Origin: Paramacrobiotus metropolitanus
Taxonomy: Eukaryota > Tardigrada > Eutardigrada > Parachela > Macrobiotidae
Length of the DNA stretch: 64,000 nucleotides
NCBI RefSeq assembly: GCF_019649055.1
Contig: NW_026570242.1
Span: 434,001 to 498,000, forward strand
Reading direction: 5' to 3'
Part shown: piece by piece, positions 1 to 10,300 of the stretch
How positions within the stretch are numbered: position 1 is the stretch's first letter
Layout of the letters: every line of letters begins with the position of its first letter
Program-made: the position numbers and the translations under genes
Notes under the pieces: generated by a model
Told to the model about the DNA's origin: nothing
The model's database searches: none
The model's input: the letters and a program-made list of their open reading frames with translations, nothing else

Positions 1-186
1 AGGAGAATATCAGACTCAAGAAACCTAAGAAACCACAAGCTGGAAAGCATAAGAAAACCATAAGAAAACATCATTAAGCTTAAAAATTCTTAGAAGAAAG
101 AAGAACAGATCAATACAGCCTAATCGTTCAATACAGTTTTGTGTGGTACAAGCAGTCAATTAAACTGTAAGACACGTTGTAAGCGG

Positions 187-250
187 ATGGTGGACGAAAT
201 GAATGGTGGACAAAATGAATGGTGGACAAAATGAACGGTGGACAAAATGA
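187..250. repeat. 16-bp tandem repeat, four units
   Basis: Four head-to-tail copies of a 16-nt unit of the form ATGGTGGACAAAATGA, with one or two substitutions between copies. No coding or regulatory role is visible. It lies just outside the mariner remnant that follows. Confidence 0.85.
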
Positions 251-291
251 ATAGACACGTTCTAAATCACCGAACTCTCTTCGAAAACGAT

Positions 292-705
292 CCAACTCGA
301 TTTTCAAAAAAAATTTAGGTGCACGGAAGGCAACCGTGAACCCATACGTGGTGGCGACTGGTTATTACGTAGTTTCCACCTCATAGCAACGAAAGGCATA
401 TGAACATGCTGCTGTTGAAACTACGCGCACCAATTTCGATTATACAGGTCGGCCACGCCAAGTTGTCACCAAAATTTTAATGATTTGTTAAAAATTTCAA
501 GTGACTGTAGAATTTTTATTTATATACAGTATTACGTCATCACCATTTTTATCCTGCATTGTTTGAATACGAGCTTGACAACAAAGAAACGTTCTTCGAC
601 ACGTTGTAACAGGAAATTCGGAGGCCACCTGCTTCGAAATACTATCTGACCCATAAACCGTTGTTGCCTTCCGTGCACCTACATTTTTTTTAAAAATCGA
701 GTTGG
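292..705. repeat. Inverted repeat overlapping the transposase remnant
   Basis: The arm at 292-335 and the arm at about 661-705 are inverted copies of each other over roughly 43 nt, both containing GGTGCACGGAAGGCAAC next to an A/T run. The right arm is part of the transposase-coding region of the mariner remnant. The left arm is therefore an inverted second piece of the same family, produced by nesting or rearrangement. Confidence 0.75.
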
Positions 706-1732
706 TTCCGTCGTCCATCGGCGACAAGTTTGCAGAATTGCACATCCATTGGTCTTCAGGAGCGTATTTTGCCTGGTCCTGTTTCAGCCACTGAAAGGTT
801 ACAACGGCGCCTTGGGATTTGGCACTGTCAACATAGAGGAGTACATCCTTTGCGCGGGTCCCATCAGAGTGTGAATGATCCTAATTTACCATCCTTGGCA
901 AAATATGATTGCCGAAATATGTGGCATCCATTTTTGCTATACCGTCTAGCAGATAAATGCGGCTCACTCCAGTCCAGCCCATCTCCGTGGGGCACATCAC
1001 ATTTTTTAAAAATCGCTTTGTTGGTTTTTTCTTCCCGTCGTCGGGGATTGACAATAAATCAAAGGGACTATGGATATCCCTCCTCACGTTAAAATCTTTT
1101 AGGGTCATCCGTGCCTTATCTTTTTTAAAGATCATTCGACCTTTAAGTGGTCCAGGGCGCCTACGAAAAATGTTTTCTCGCTAGTGCCACTTCGCTTTCC
1201 GGTTTTCCTGGAAGACCGGATGCCGATAGTTCGCTGTTGTCTTCCAGTGACGATCTTGGTAGACTATGTTGCGCATCACGCTCCTAAGAGTTCTTAGTTT
1301 ACTTTTAAGCAGTATTGGGTTGGAAAGACTGAGTTTAAGCAAACTTGCCAGGAGTTTTCGGATGGGGGTGGGATATTTAAAAACCGGGATATTTTGGAAA
1401 AAAATCGTTTTTCTCCGAGTTTAATTAACACCTCATCCCTTTAGTTTTCATTTCCAGTGAACAAACAGAGATTTTTTTACATACTGAAATAAATTTCAGG
1501 CGCAGAAAGTCTTTCACTGATTTTTTGGTATGCCAAGTGTACCGATGGGAGAGCAACCCCCAGTGTTTACACTTCGGGGGTTGTTTATGGCGTCATCTCT
1601 GGAACTAACGCTCAGATACTAATTTCAATAAGCGCAGAATTTAATTCTGAACAAAAAACGGGCATCCGATTTTGAGCGGGAAAACATATCAGAATTTTTA
1701 AAAATTTTTAAAGTTTTGGTGACAACTTGGCA
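438..1732 (-). mobile_element. Decayed Tc1/mariner-type DNA transposon
   Basis: On the minus strand, frames between about 1135 and 497 carry mariner-type transposase signatures: GVSRIYLLDGIAKMDATYFG followed by NHILPRM, then a segment with LLYVDSAKSQGA, WLKQDQ and WMCNSANLSPMDDG, equivalent to the DSAxxH...W.PNSPDLSPMDYG region of mariner transposases. A C-terminal tail ends with a stop at 497. The catalytic region is split over frames, so the gene is broken. The outer end near 438 begins TATACAGGTCGGCCACGCC. An inverted copy of the adjacent GCCAAGTTGTCACCAAAA lies near 1714-1732, giving about 1.3 kb, a normal mariner length. Superfamily assignment rests on these motifs; the inner family is not resolved. 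Confidence 0.65.
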
Positions 1733-3121
1733 AACAGCTTCGGCTTCGCCTCAGAAGTTTGGTTCTGACCAAGGCGAGCGATTTGGAAGCGGTCGCGTTA
1801 CGACTTCAGACGCTAAATACCTACTCTGTAAGCGTATTATTTACTGTTAACCGGAACAAGTATTCAGTGTCAGCAAAAAGAGCGGCAGGATAAAAATACT
1901 GTACTTTAATAACACTGCTAAAAGCAACCTTAAAATACTTCAACAATGACGGCGCCCTATCAGCACCGTGTAATCAACGCTTTAGCAAACGAAGGATTTT
2001 GATAACCATTACAAAACGCCAGAAGACCGATAGGTAATTATGAGACCGAGCTGCCACATACTGTCCAGTTACAGAGCCCCCCAGGTCAGTGAGTTATCCA
2101 ATAAACACTACTGTCCAGTTAAAATTGCCCCTAAGTCAGTGAGTGACTGTAATAACACAAACTGTCCAATAAGTTACCAAACTGTCACTGCTGTCCAGTG
2201 CAAAAGTTCTGTGAGTTTGTAGCGTGGTACCTGGAAGACAGATTTTGGGTAAAGTTGCTCTCGAAAATTTAAACAAAAATCACCTTCGAAGTCTAAAAGC
2301 GAAAATGAATGCGTCCGATTGCAAACAAAAACAATAAACAACGTTTTGAAAATATGAACTCATGAAATCATTCGAGTAGACCGGTCGTGCGGCCTTGGAC
2401 CACAAGAAACGCGTGTGGAAACCCAGCGGCGAACTGTGCGCGACCACATGTCTTGCGTAAAAATGTCGCAAAGGTCAGATGTATCAATGCAATATGTCCC
2501 AAACTGAAGTGTCCCAGCGTCCAGATGTCTTTGCAGTAAAAAGTCGCGAATCGAATTCGAATGCGGCGAAATGTCCCAGTCCAAGTTGTCCGGATGCGCG
2601 CGTAAGCCTAATGTGGGACTTGTTACTGTCACGCCCTTTTCACCAGGCGATATTTTTAATTTGTTGGAGCAATGGTCCTTGTAAAGACTAAGCGACTTCG
2701 TACATTGGTCCAACAATAACCAACCACAACAACTGAAATTAACGGATACAGAATCAAGATAGCAAAAGGTCAACTGCCTAGAAGCGCTCCCTGCAATGAC
2801 AGCGTTGTGTGGTACTTTACAGCAACAAAATTAGTGGAGTAAGGAAGGAAGTTTTGGGGTCAGCGAAGAGGGTCCAAAATCCCAGCGCAGATGATCAGAA
2901 TTCATGAAATATTTCCTGTGCAAACAAACGTTTCGAGTGCCAAAGAGCATGGCATACCTTTTATAATTAATTAAGGACCATAGTATCATAAGTATTAGTT
3001 GTAGGAAAAAATAACTTCAAAAGATCACTTAAATGCATGGGAGCATTGCAAACGCATCAAGAGTGCGTAATGATTTGACATCGAACAAATATTCACATAC
3101 GGCTGCTCAGTTCCAGTGCGC
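1733..3121. other. Spacer with degenerate repeats, no gene seen
   Basis: Between about 2050 and 2200 the string ACTGTCCAGTTA with a following GTCAGTGAG recurs in degenerate form. Around 2480-2620 a looser GTCCCAG / CAGATGT motif repeats. Open frames here are repeat-driven and resemble no family I know. It is probably old transposon-derived sequence. Confidence 0.4.
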
Positions 3122-3859
3122 TCAAGCAATGCATCCCAAGTTTTTGTACAGCAAACAACAATTGTACAACGAGTACCCCAGGTCATACTCCTGCCTCAGC
3201 ATAATACTTAAGTCAGCTATACTCTGTCTTTCGTAGTCACAAGATGCATTAAGCGCGTATGAAGGGTAGCGAAAAATGAAAAAGTAACAGGTTTTCCAGA
3301 AGGTGTTCCGCCTACGGATAGCCACATAATCCGTGAAATCCGGTCTTTGGATGGCTTTGATGTACGGTATTTGATTTTTCGTGTAATCATTTGGCTTCAA
3401 GAATTTTAGCGCTTTGGGGCATTGGGTGGTAGTTATTAGACAGCCACTGGAATTCCACCGCTTACAACAGTCCAACATGTTGATGAAATAATTTTGCACC
3501 TCTCCGCCATTGAAATTATAGCTACAGAATTCGTCCACAGAAGTGTACCGATAAAATGGTTTGGTATAAGGGACGTAGAAGCCTGAAGGAATCGGTGCCC
3601 GATCTTCTTCGCGAGCATCGACGGGATAATAAGAGCAGTTCATGCCAGCACCCCAGTCTGGCGGGGGTTGTTGAGTCTGCAAGACAGGAGTTGGACAATC
3701 ATTTACAGATGGGGTGGAAACACCGGCAATGCATCGAAGTTCCAGTATGCTTAAAAGTATCACAATCACAGATATCAACAGTTTTGGATCAAACCATTGA
3801 ATCTGTCGTTTGCCGTGCATAGTTTTGTTTTTTAGCGCTAAGCACAGCCTGACATACAT
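3122..3859 (-). CDS. Cysteine-rich secreted or type II membrane orphan protein
   Basis: An uninterrupted 245-codon frame. A second possible start is Met14. A strong hydrophobic stretch (about residues 27-45, LLISVIVILLSILELRC) is either a signal peptide or a signal anchor. The downstream part holds 13 cysteines, including two CC pairs (DCCKRW and NCCLLY), and N-x-S/T sites such as NCS, NSS and NAS. That fits an extracellular disulfide-stabilised domain. I do not recognise the family and assign no function. The cysteine density and the hydrophobic leader make a real gene likely, but splicing at the N-terminus cannot be excluded. Confidence 0.6.
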   Translation of the reverse strand: MYVRLCLALKNKTMHGKRQIQWFDPKLLISVIVILLSILELRCIAGVSTPSVNDCPTPVLQTQQPPPDWGAGMNCSYYPVDAREEDRAPIPSGFYVPYTKPFYRYTSVDEFCSYNFNGGEVQNYFINMLDCCKRWNSSGCLITTTQCPKALKFLKPNDYTKNQIPYIKAIQRPDFTDYVAIRRRNTFWKTCYFFIFRYPSYALNASCDYERQSIADLSIMLRQEYDLGYSLYNCCLLYKNLGCIA

Positions 3860-5367
3860 CCGAAATCAATGTAATTTGTTAGATGAGAAAGTATGACGTC
3901 AGAATCAAGATGAAAATTTCAAGGTAACCGTTTCATAACGAAACCATTTCGCGGTATGTAGAGAGTACGATAATGCTTATTAATTTTTAAACCAAGATTT
4001 TGCGCTTAGGCCTCGTTTTCTGCCATCGTTAACTGCAAATCCGAAGTCAAATTTGTGTTCAGTTGTAATCTAGCAACAATCATAAAACGATCTGAGTATA
4101 CACGTCGAATTGTAAGCTTCTTGCCGCGTTAAAAACAAGCAAATTATTACTGGAGTTTGTGAATTATTACTGGTCCGCACAGTTTATATACTTTAATATT
4201 TACGGATGCTTTAAATACTTTGTGAACGGAGTGGTCATTCAGCTCCGCTTTATAATAGTCCAGACTACGTCACTAGTCTGCACTATTGTAGAGCGGCACT
4301 GGGTCATTTTAGGAATACAGGTGCGCGACATCTACTAGGTAGGGAACTAATAGTCGCCCTTACTGGTGCTAAGCCTGATGGCATGTTACTTTTTTGGAAA
4401 ACACCGTTTAACATTTCAAGAAACTCAAGGCTTTAAACGCACCAGAGGGCAAACAAGAACTGATAAACAGGTGTAACAAGTTACAGTATCTCGGCTACCA
4501 TTCGGTGTTGCGAACAACTTTTACGTTTAGAAAACGGTAAATCGAAAGATTTCTGGTTTTGTTACAGTACAAGCGATCGAAGAAATGTATGAGTTTGCAG
4601 TATGCTTGCTGGTGGCTACAGATACACAACGCTAAATGTTTTATCTGGACAAAAGCTACTCAACATCCACATCAACGTGCATTTTTACCTGGTGTACCTC
4701 TAGAGATAATTAATTAGATCTCTTGGCTAACAGACATGCGCAACACCTGACCTTTCTGTCATGTGAGCCGGCAACCAACCGGAAATGATAAACATCCAAG
4801 AAAGTTCGGCTAGAAAACTAAGCCGTAGGAAAGGAAAAAGTCAGTAATTACTTTGCAGTGTCCCCATGATGAGGATGTATGAAGCAACTTACAAGGTAAT
4901 TAAATTGTGAACGTGACATTGGCCGTTTTGTATGTTAACCGTATTCAGACATTATAGATGAAATTTACGTGACATTTCGCTGACCAGTAATTGGTTCGAA
5001 GCTGTTCTATTTTTGGACGCAGCATAATTAAGCATTCACCTCGTGCCAACACCATAAAAGGTGCGATAAAAGGGACCCTACCTGCAAGTTTCCAATGAGG
5101 ATTACTGTAAATCTGTCTATGTGTGTGCGTATCGGTCAGCGAGTAGATTGAATTTATGAATGTAAATTGAAGGAGCATCGAACGTCATTATTGTATATGA
5201 GCTTGATAATCTTCCTGTGTACAAATTGATTTTCAATTGTACGTGTCTATGGCTGGCAAAAACGCACAACCTTAAAGAACGCATCAAGCAAATTAATGTT
5301 GATATCCGGAAAGATCCACTCGATCCGGCAGCCGGCTCACTGTTGACACACGTGGGTAATTGGCGAA
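3860..5367. other. Spacer, no gene seen
   Basis: AT-rich sequence without a convincing coding frame. An imperfect inverted repeat lies near 4258-4290 (AGTCCAGACTACGTCACTAGTCTGCACT). The 3' part should hold the promoter of the downstream neuropeptide gene. Confidence 0.5.
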
Positions 5368-5374
5368 TATAAAG
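5368..5374 (+). promoter_or_regulatory. Candidate TATA box of the DH44-like gene
   Basis: TATAAAG within GGCGAATATAAAGGGCACTG, about 106 nt upstream of the start codon. The spacing allows a transcription start near 5400 and a short 5' leader. This is a motif match only. Confidence 0.4.
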
Positions 5375-5479
5375 GGCACTGTGATAATATTATTACCTTT
5401 CTTCTCGTGCCTAGTGTGACAAGATTTGCATTCCCTTCGTTTCTACTTTTCAATTTATTTAGTTTAGCAGACTGCAGTA

Positions 5480-5944
5480 ATGGAACGCCCGCGTTACGAT
5501 ATCGTAGCTGTCGTCTTCTTTGTATGTTTTATGCAGCTGTCATACGGGGAGAAAGCGCCCACGGTTAAACGGTTTTTCAGTTCAATGCCATTTGGATTTC
5601 TCTATGTGCAGCCGCCAACGGCCTTTGATCCGCATGGTCACCGAATTTCTGGTCGCGTGTGCAAGGACGGCGAGAATCCATTGGTAGCCAGTTGCTGGGA
5701 GCCGGTTAAACGTCCCAGCTATAATATTCAGCGTTTTCTGCCGCATCCCATTGCCGTGCCCATTGGGCTGCGCGGCCGCATGCCCAAACGGTCACCGGTG
5801 CCGGTTGATTTGAGCCTGTCGATTATGGCACCGCTCAGTGTGCTGCAGGAAAAAATGGAACTGGAGGCCAGACGACGGGAAGGGCTAATGCAGCGGCAAG
5901 TGAGAATTGGCTATAATCAGCGCAAACTGAAGAAACTGGGATGA
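5480..5944 (+). CDS. DH44 / CRF-like diuretic hormone precursor
   Basis: A single-exon prohormone of 154 residues. Residues 1-23 form a signal peptide (hydrophobic IVAVVFFVCFMQLSYG). Dibasic KR sites lie at 30-31, 77-78 and 103-104. Cleavage after 103-104 would release a 49-residue peptide (105-153) with Gly154 as amide donor. Its core, LSLSIMAPLSVLQEKMELEA followed by RRR, matches the insect DH44 / vertebrate CRF pattern ([23 protein letters not shown]). The rest of the peptide is basic and Gln-rich, as in that family. In insects DH44 acts on class B GPCRs to drive diuresis and other behaviour; that function is inferred by homology. An internal KK at 151-152 could be an alternative C-terminal cut. 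Two cysteines (61 and 72) lie in the propeptide. Confidence 0.85.
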   Translation: MERPRYDIVAVVFFVCFMQLSYGEKAPTVKRFFSSMPFGFLYVQPPTAFDPHGHRISGRVCKDGENPLVASCWEPVKRPSYNIQRFLPHPIAVPIGLRGRMPKRSPVPVDLSLSIMAPLSVLQEKMELEARRREGLMQRQVRIGYNQRKLKKLG

Positions 5945-7345
5945 ATTTGAGTGGAACCCTGCCGGATTCTTAACTATCGGTTAACGGTACTTCCGTTCAA
6001 GGAAGAATTTCTCATGGTGAACCGCTCGCTTTTTTCCGCGAAGAAGGTTTAATCGAATTTCGCCCTACGTACTGCGGCAAGGCAGATTTAAGCCAACGGA
6101 AAAGGGGAAATATTGCGTAAATTTGCATGATCAGTCCTGTTAAGAAAATTATTATTTTAGTGTCGCATTTGTGGGTTGCAGTTTCTTTGATTACTTTGAC
6201 TAAAAGTAAATACTCGTATTTTGCGTTGTATTCTTATCTGCAGTGTACATATACTGTGTATTGCTGATCGAATTTTTTTATGTAGAAATATATTATATGT
6301 GTTTGCTTGTTATTTGTTAACACTAACGTTTCTGTGCTTTCATGGAAATATGATCCATGTCTTAGCTGCGTATTCTTCGAGTCAGTCATGCGTTCTGAAT
6401 AAAAAGTAAAGTCATTACCGTTCACTTCTATCTTGTTACAAAAAATTGGAAGTTTTTGGGTACTGCCGTAATTCGCGTGTACTAAAGCTGTTAATACCGG
6501 GAAAAAAATGCATAATCATAAGCCGGAAAAGTGGAGTCAATAAAATTAAAAATTATAGTACTAGTGCAGTATTTATTACGCAAATAATTTTGAAGGAATT
6601 TTGAAGTGTCCTTTTATTACTGATCTCAGAAAAACTTTATTATTTTTAAAAACAATTTGAGTTTCTATGAGATTCCTCATAATGTTTGAAAATACTCATA
6701 TTTGAGTATTTTCAGAACTTGTACCAAGTTTTGAAAATTTACTTAGTTTCTTGAGCGGACTGTATGTAAAAAAATGTCGGAATTCATAATAAGTAATTTT
6801 TGTGAAACACGGCATCGAGCACATTTACGGTATTCAGTAAGACTATAATCCCTTCTGTGCATCGCATTGATCGCACTATTGCAGACGCAGCATTGATCAA
6901 GTTATTTAAATACTCGCAAAAAATGTATATCCTGCTTGTCAACTTCTAAGCATCATCTCTTTTTCGTGGGAACTGTCAAGTTAGCATTAAAGGGCCGATC
7001 CCGGGGTATTTCACAGTTGGACGACAATGTGTCAATTGTTAAGTGAATTAAAGTTTTTACTATGTTTTACCGGACTATAACGCAAAATTGCCACAGACTG
7101 CTAAATAACTGTTGACTGACTGCGCTCTTATTACTTTTGTCTTCTTCGGCGAATGAGGTCTGACTTAAATTACAGTGATAATAAATAGATCATAGGTTGC
7201 GCAATTAATGACAAACGAATGCAAATTACACGTCCTGAGCTAGGAGGGCGTTTCATTTAATTACAATGCTGTACACAATAAAACTTTAAAACATCTGACA
7301 TCAAGCGAGCTGGACATAACAGATAAAAGGATTGACATTAAAAAT
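5945..7345. other. Spacer, possible 3' UTR of the DH44-like gene
   Basis: AT-rich. An AATAAA at about 6398-6403 could serve polyadenylation of the upstream gene, giving a 3' UTR of about 450 nt. No coding frame is convincing. Confidence 0.4.
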
Positions 7346-10300
7346 TTATAACGGAACATATCCATCCGCAGTGCGCTGCAAACACGTTCCCAATTCAGGA
7401 TCAAAGCACACAGTAGGGCACACCACCGGGCAGGTCTGACTGGGCACTATCTCATAGAAATGGAACGCCACCATTTGAAAAGCAACTCGTTGCAGCAGCA
7501 TTTTTCCGCCCGGACGAACCTGAATATGAGATATTATCGTGAGATATCGCAAAGCCAAACTAAATTCGCATATCTAAATTGGAAATTACCATTTGTGTAT
7601 AAATATCGTAGTGCTCCGTTGAATCTAACATTTCATCAATTTTTTCACCGTAACCTCCGGCCACAATTATTGTAGAGCCTATAATGAAAAAAAGCCGGTA
7701 AAACAATGATATACTGCAGTGACCTTTTATGTTATGGCAGTTTTTCAACATACCAACAGCTGCTATCCCGTAACTAAATCTCGGAGCCTTGAGATAAGCC
7801 ATCCGCTTCCACTTATCAATACTGCCGCAGTAGGCAAATATATCTTTATGAGCCAGGAAATGCGGCGGATCACTGCGTGTTAAGATGTAATTCACACCCG
7901 GTGCGGCGCCAGCCACCACATGGGGCTGCCCGTCGACGCCGATACCGCCGTGGAACGCTCGCCGCACCGGCATTGCATGTTGCACAGTCCATCTGTAAAC
8001 AGATCGATGTTGTTCAAATTACAAAGTACAATACATGTTTGTTTGCCGCTATTTTTAACGCTTTGTCATTGCTGCCATAACCTACTCGTTTGCATAAGGA
8101 TCATAAGCGTGAACGCGCGTCACGATATTGTATTTTCCATTCACAATATCAGGGCACGTTATTCCGCCTGAAAGATGAATGGTCGATCCTACAAGCGCTG
8201 CGGATGCACCGTAAACCGGGATTCTCATTGAGGCCCCTGTTTTCCATGTATTTGCATCAATGTCAAAGATCTCCACGCTGTTCAGTGTGCTACAATAAGC
8301 AAATGCGTCAAGAAACAACTTAAGGGTAATGTGATTCGACGAATTTCAGTTGGTACTTTTCCCATTCGTCTTGCCCACCGAAAACCAAGATCATCCCAAA
8401 CGCGGCGGCGGCAGCTAAATGCATGCGTTTATAATTCATGGGCGGGCACTCCAACCAGGAATTAGATGACGGCGTGTATCGGAACATTTGGTTGGATGGA
8501 CCGCGGTCGGGCGACATCATACTACTGGAACAATCAGCATTGGCACCTCCTGAAAATATTATTTATATTCGACACTGTGACTGATTGTTAACCATAAATT
8601 TACTGTTACTAGTAAATTATTGTGCTTCCGTGTCGTGAGTACCGATGATGTAAATATGGTCTCCATAAGTGACAACAGCGGGGTATATCCGTACGCACGG
8701 CATTTCTCCTACAACATCCCACGTTTCCGACGCCAGGTCATACCGTAACACTTGTCGACAGGTTTCCTGGTTGAAACTGATTCCATCGTACCCACCAAAC
8801 GCGAATATCATCACACCGCGATAAATCTTTTCGGGAAAATATTCCTAGAGTGGTGTAAACGGGATGCATGGCTCACTGATGGATCAAAACTATTCGCCAT
8901 TAGAGCTTACCATGATGTCGAACATACCGGTGCGACTTCCTCGGTTACCTCTTCGTCCTCTTCCTCAACTGTATCAATAATTTCGGCGCCAGATGTGATT
9001 GTTGTGTGCTTTAGAGTTGTGGTGCGTTTAAGTGCCAGTGAGTCCCGGGGAAGCGAACCACGCATTTCACCGTGAACCGAAGACTTTTTCACCGATGATT
9101 TCTTTCGTGGTACCACAGCACAAGGCGACAGGCCTGGACGACAAAACGCCCGATGGGTCATGTTGATAGGCCGGCCGGTGGCCGAGCCGCGTTCGTCTGC
9201 CGGTGGGGTTTCAGGCATCGGACAAGTTGCATTGGATTCCAATGTGCTGCGCTAAAAGGCAGCAGTAAATGTTAACACAGCGACGATCAGTAAGTCATCG
9301 ACGAAGTATTTGTTACCTGCGCTTCCGAAATACTGCTGGTCCGAATATTTGTATTAGCCGAAGGAGCGGTAGAGCGCCGTTCGCTGGGCGCCGTTAAATG
9401 TGATGTCATTGTTGGACGGGCTTCGCCGAGGCTGGACGGACGAGCCGTACCTGCCGATACACTGGATAGCCGCTGAGCATTGGTTGTTCCCGAAGGAGCA
9501 GAGATAGAGGTCGCTGTTAGCGATGGAGCAGTTGAACGCCTCTCAGAAGTGGTCAAGTTTTCAGGGATGCTAGAAAGACGAGCTTCGGCAACAGTAGACT
9601 GCCTCACAACTTCCGGGGCCACAGAAAGGGAGCCACCACTTCCAGATGGTCGACCTGTTTCCGGTTGGGCCGTTGATGGTGTCCCTAAAGAGGCACGGCT
9701 TCCTCGTAAACTGGGACGAGCCACCGATACGGAGGGAATGCCCTTTAAGCAAGAACATATCACGAATAGCCAAAGCGTTAAAGTTCTTTTAATTCCAGTC
9801 CTATTAGTTCAAGTCAATACTCACTTGTACCCATGGGTCGTCTATGAGAGAGTCTTCGGCGAGCTGCAACCCTGTCAGCGTGCTGCGTACTTGTTCCTCC
9901 ACAGCTGAAGATGGTCTATCTGGTTCTGTCTCTGTAGCTTCGGAAACTTCCTCGATGATCGCTTCAGTTTTCTCGTCCTGACCACGACTACTGCTGCGGC
10001 GGCTACTGGAAGTGCTGCGCCTTGTAGACGATTTCGAGGTTGTTGAGCGGCGCTGACTGCCGGGCTGGGAAGTAGTCGACTCCGAGAATCGCAGCGTAGT
10101 TGGTCGCGACGTAGTCGATTTTCTTGCAACCTTGTACAAGAAACGATTAAATTATCCAGGAATATCAACTTGACGCCAAAAAGCTGTACAGTTGACTGCC
10201 GGGAGACGATGCTTGGAGCCATACTAGTTCTCCCCGTTCCGCCTGTGCCACCTGAGATACTTCCGCCAGGCTGAGAAAAGCTTCCGGGGACCTAGAAAAA

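Noticed and set aside
730-1092. 120-codon plus-strand frame
   Set aside because: It is antisense to the mariner transposase remnant, whose minus-strand motifs explain the sequence.
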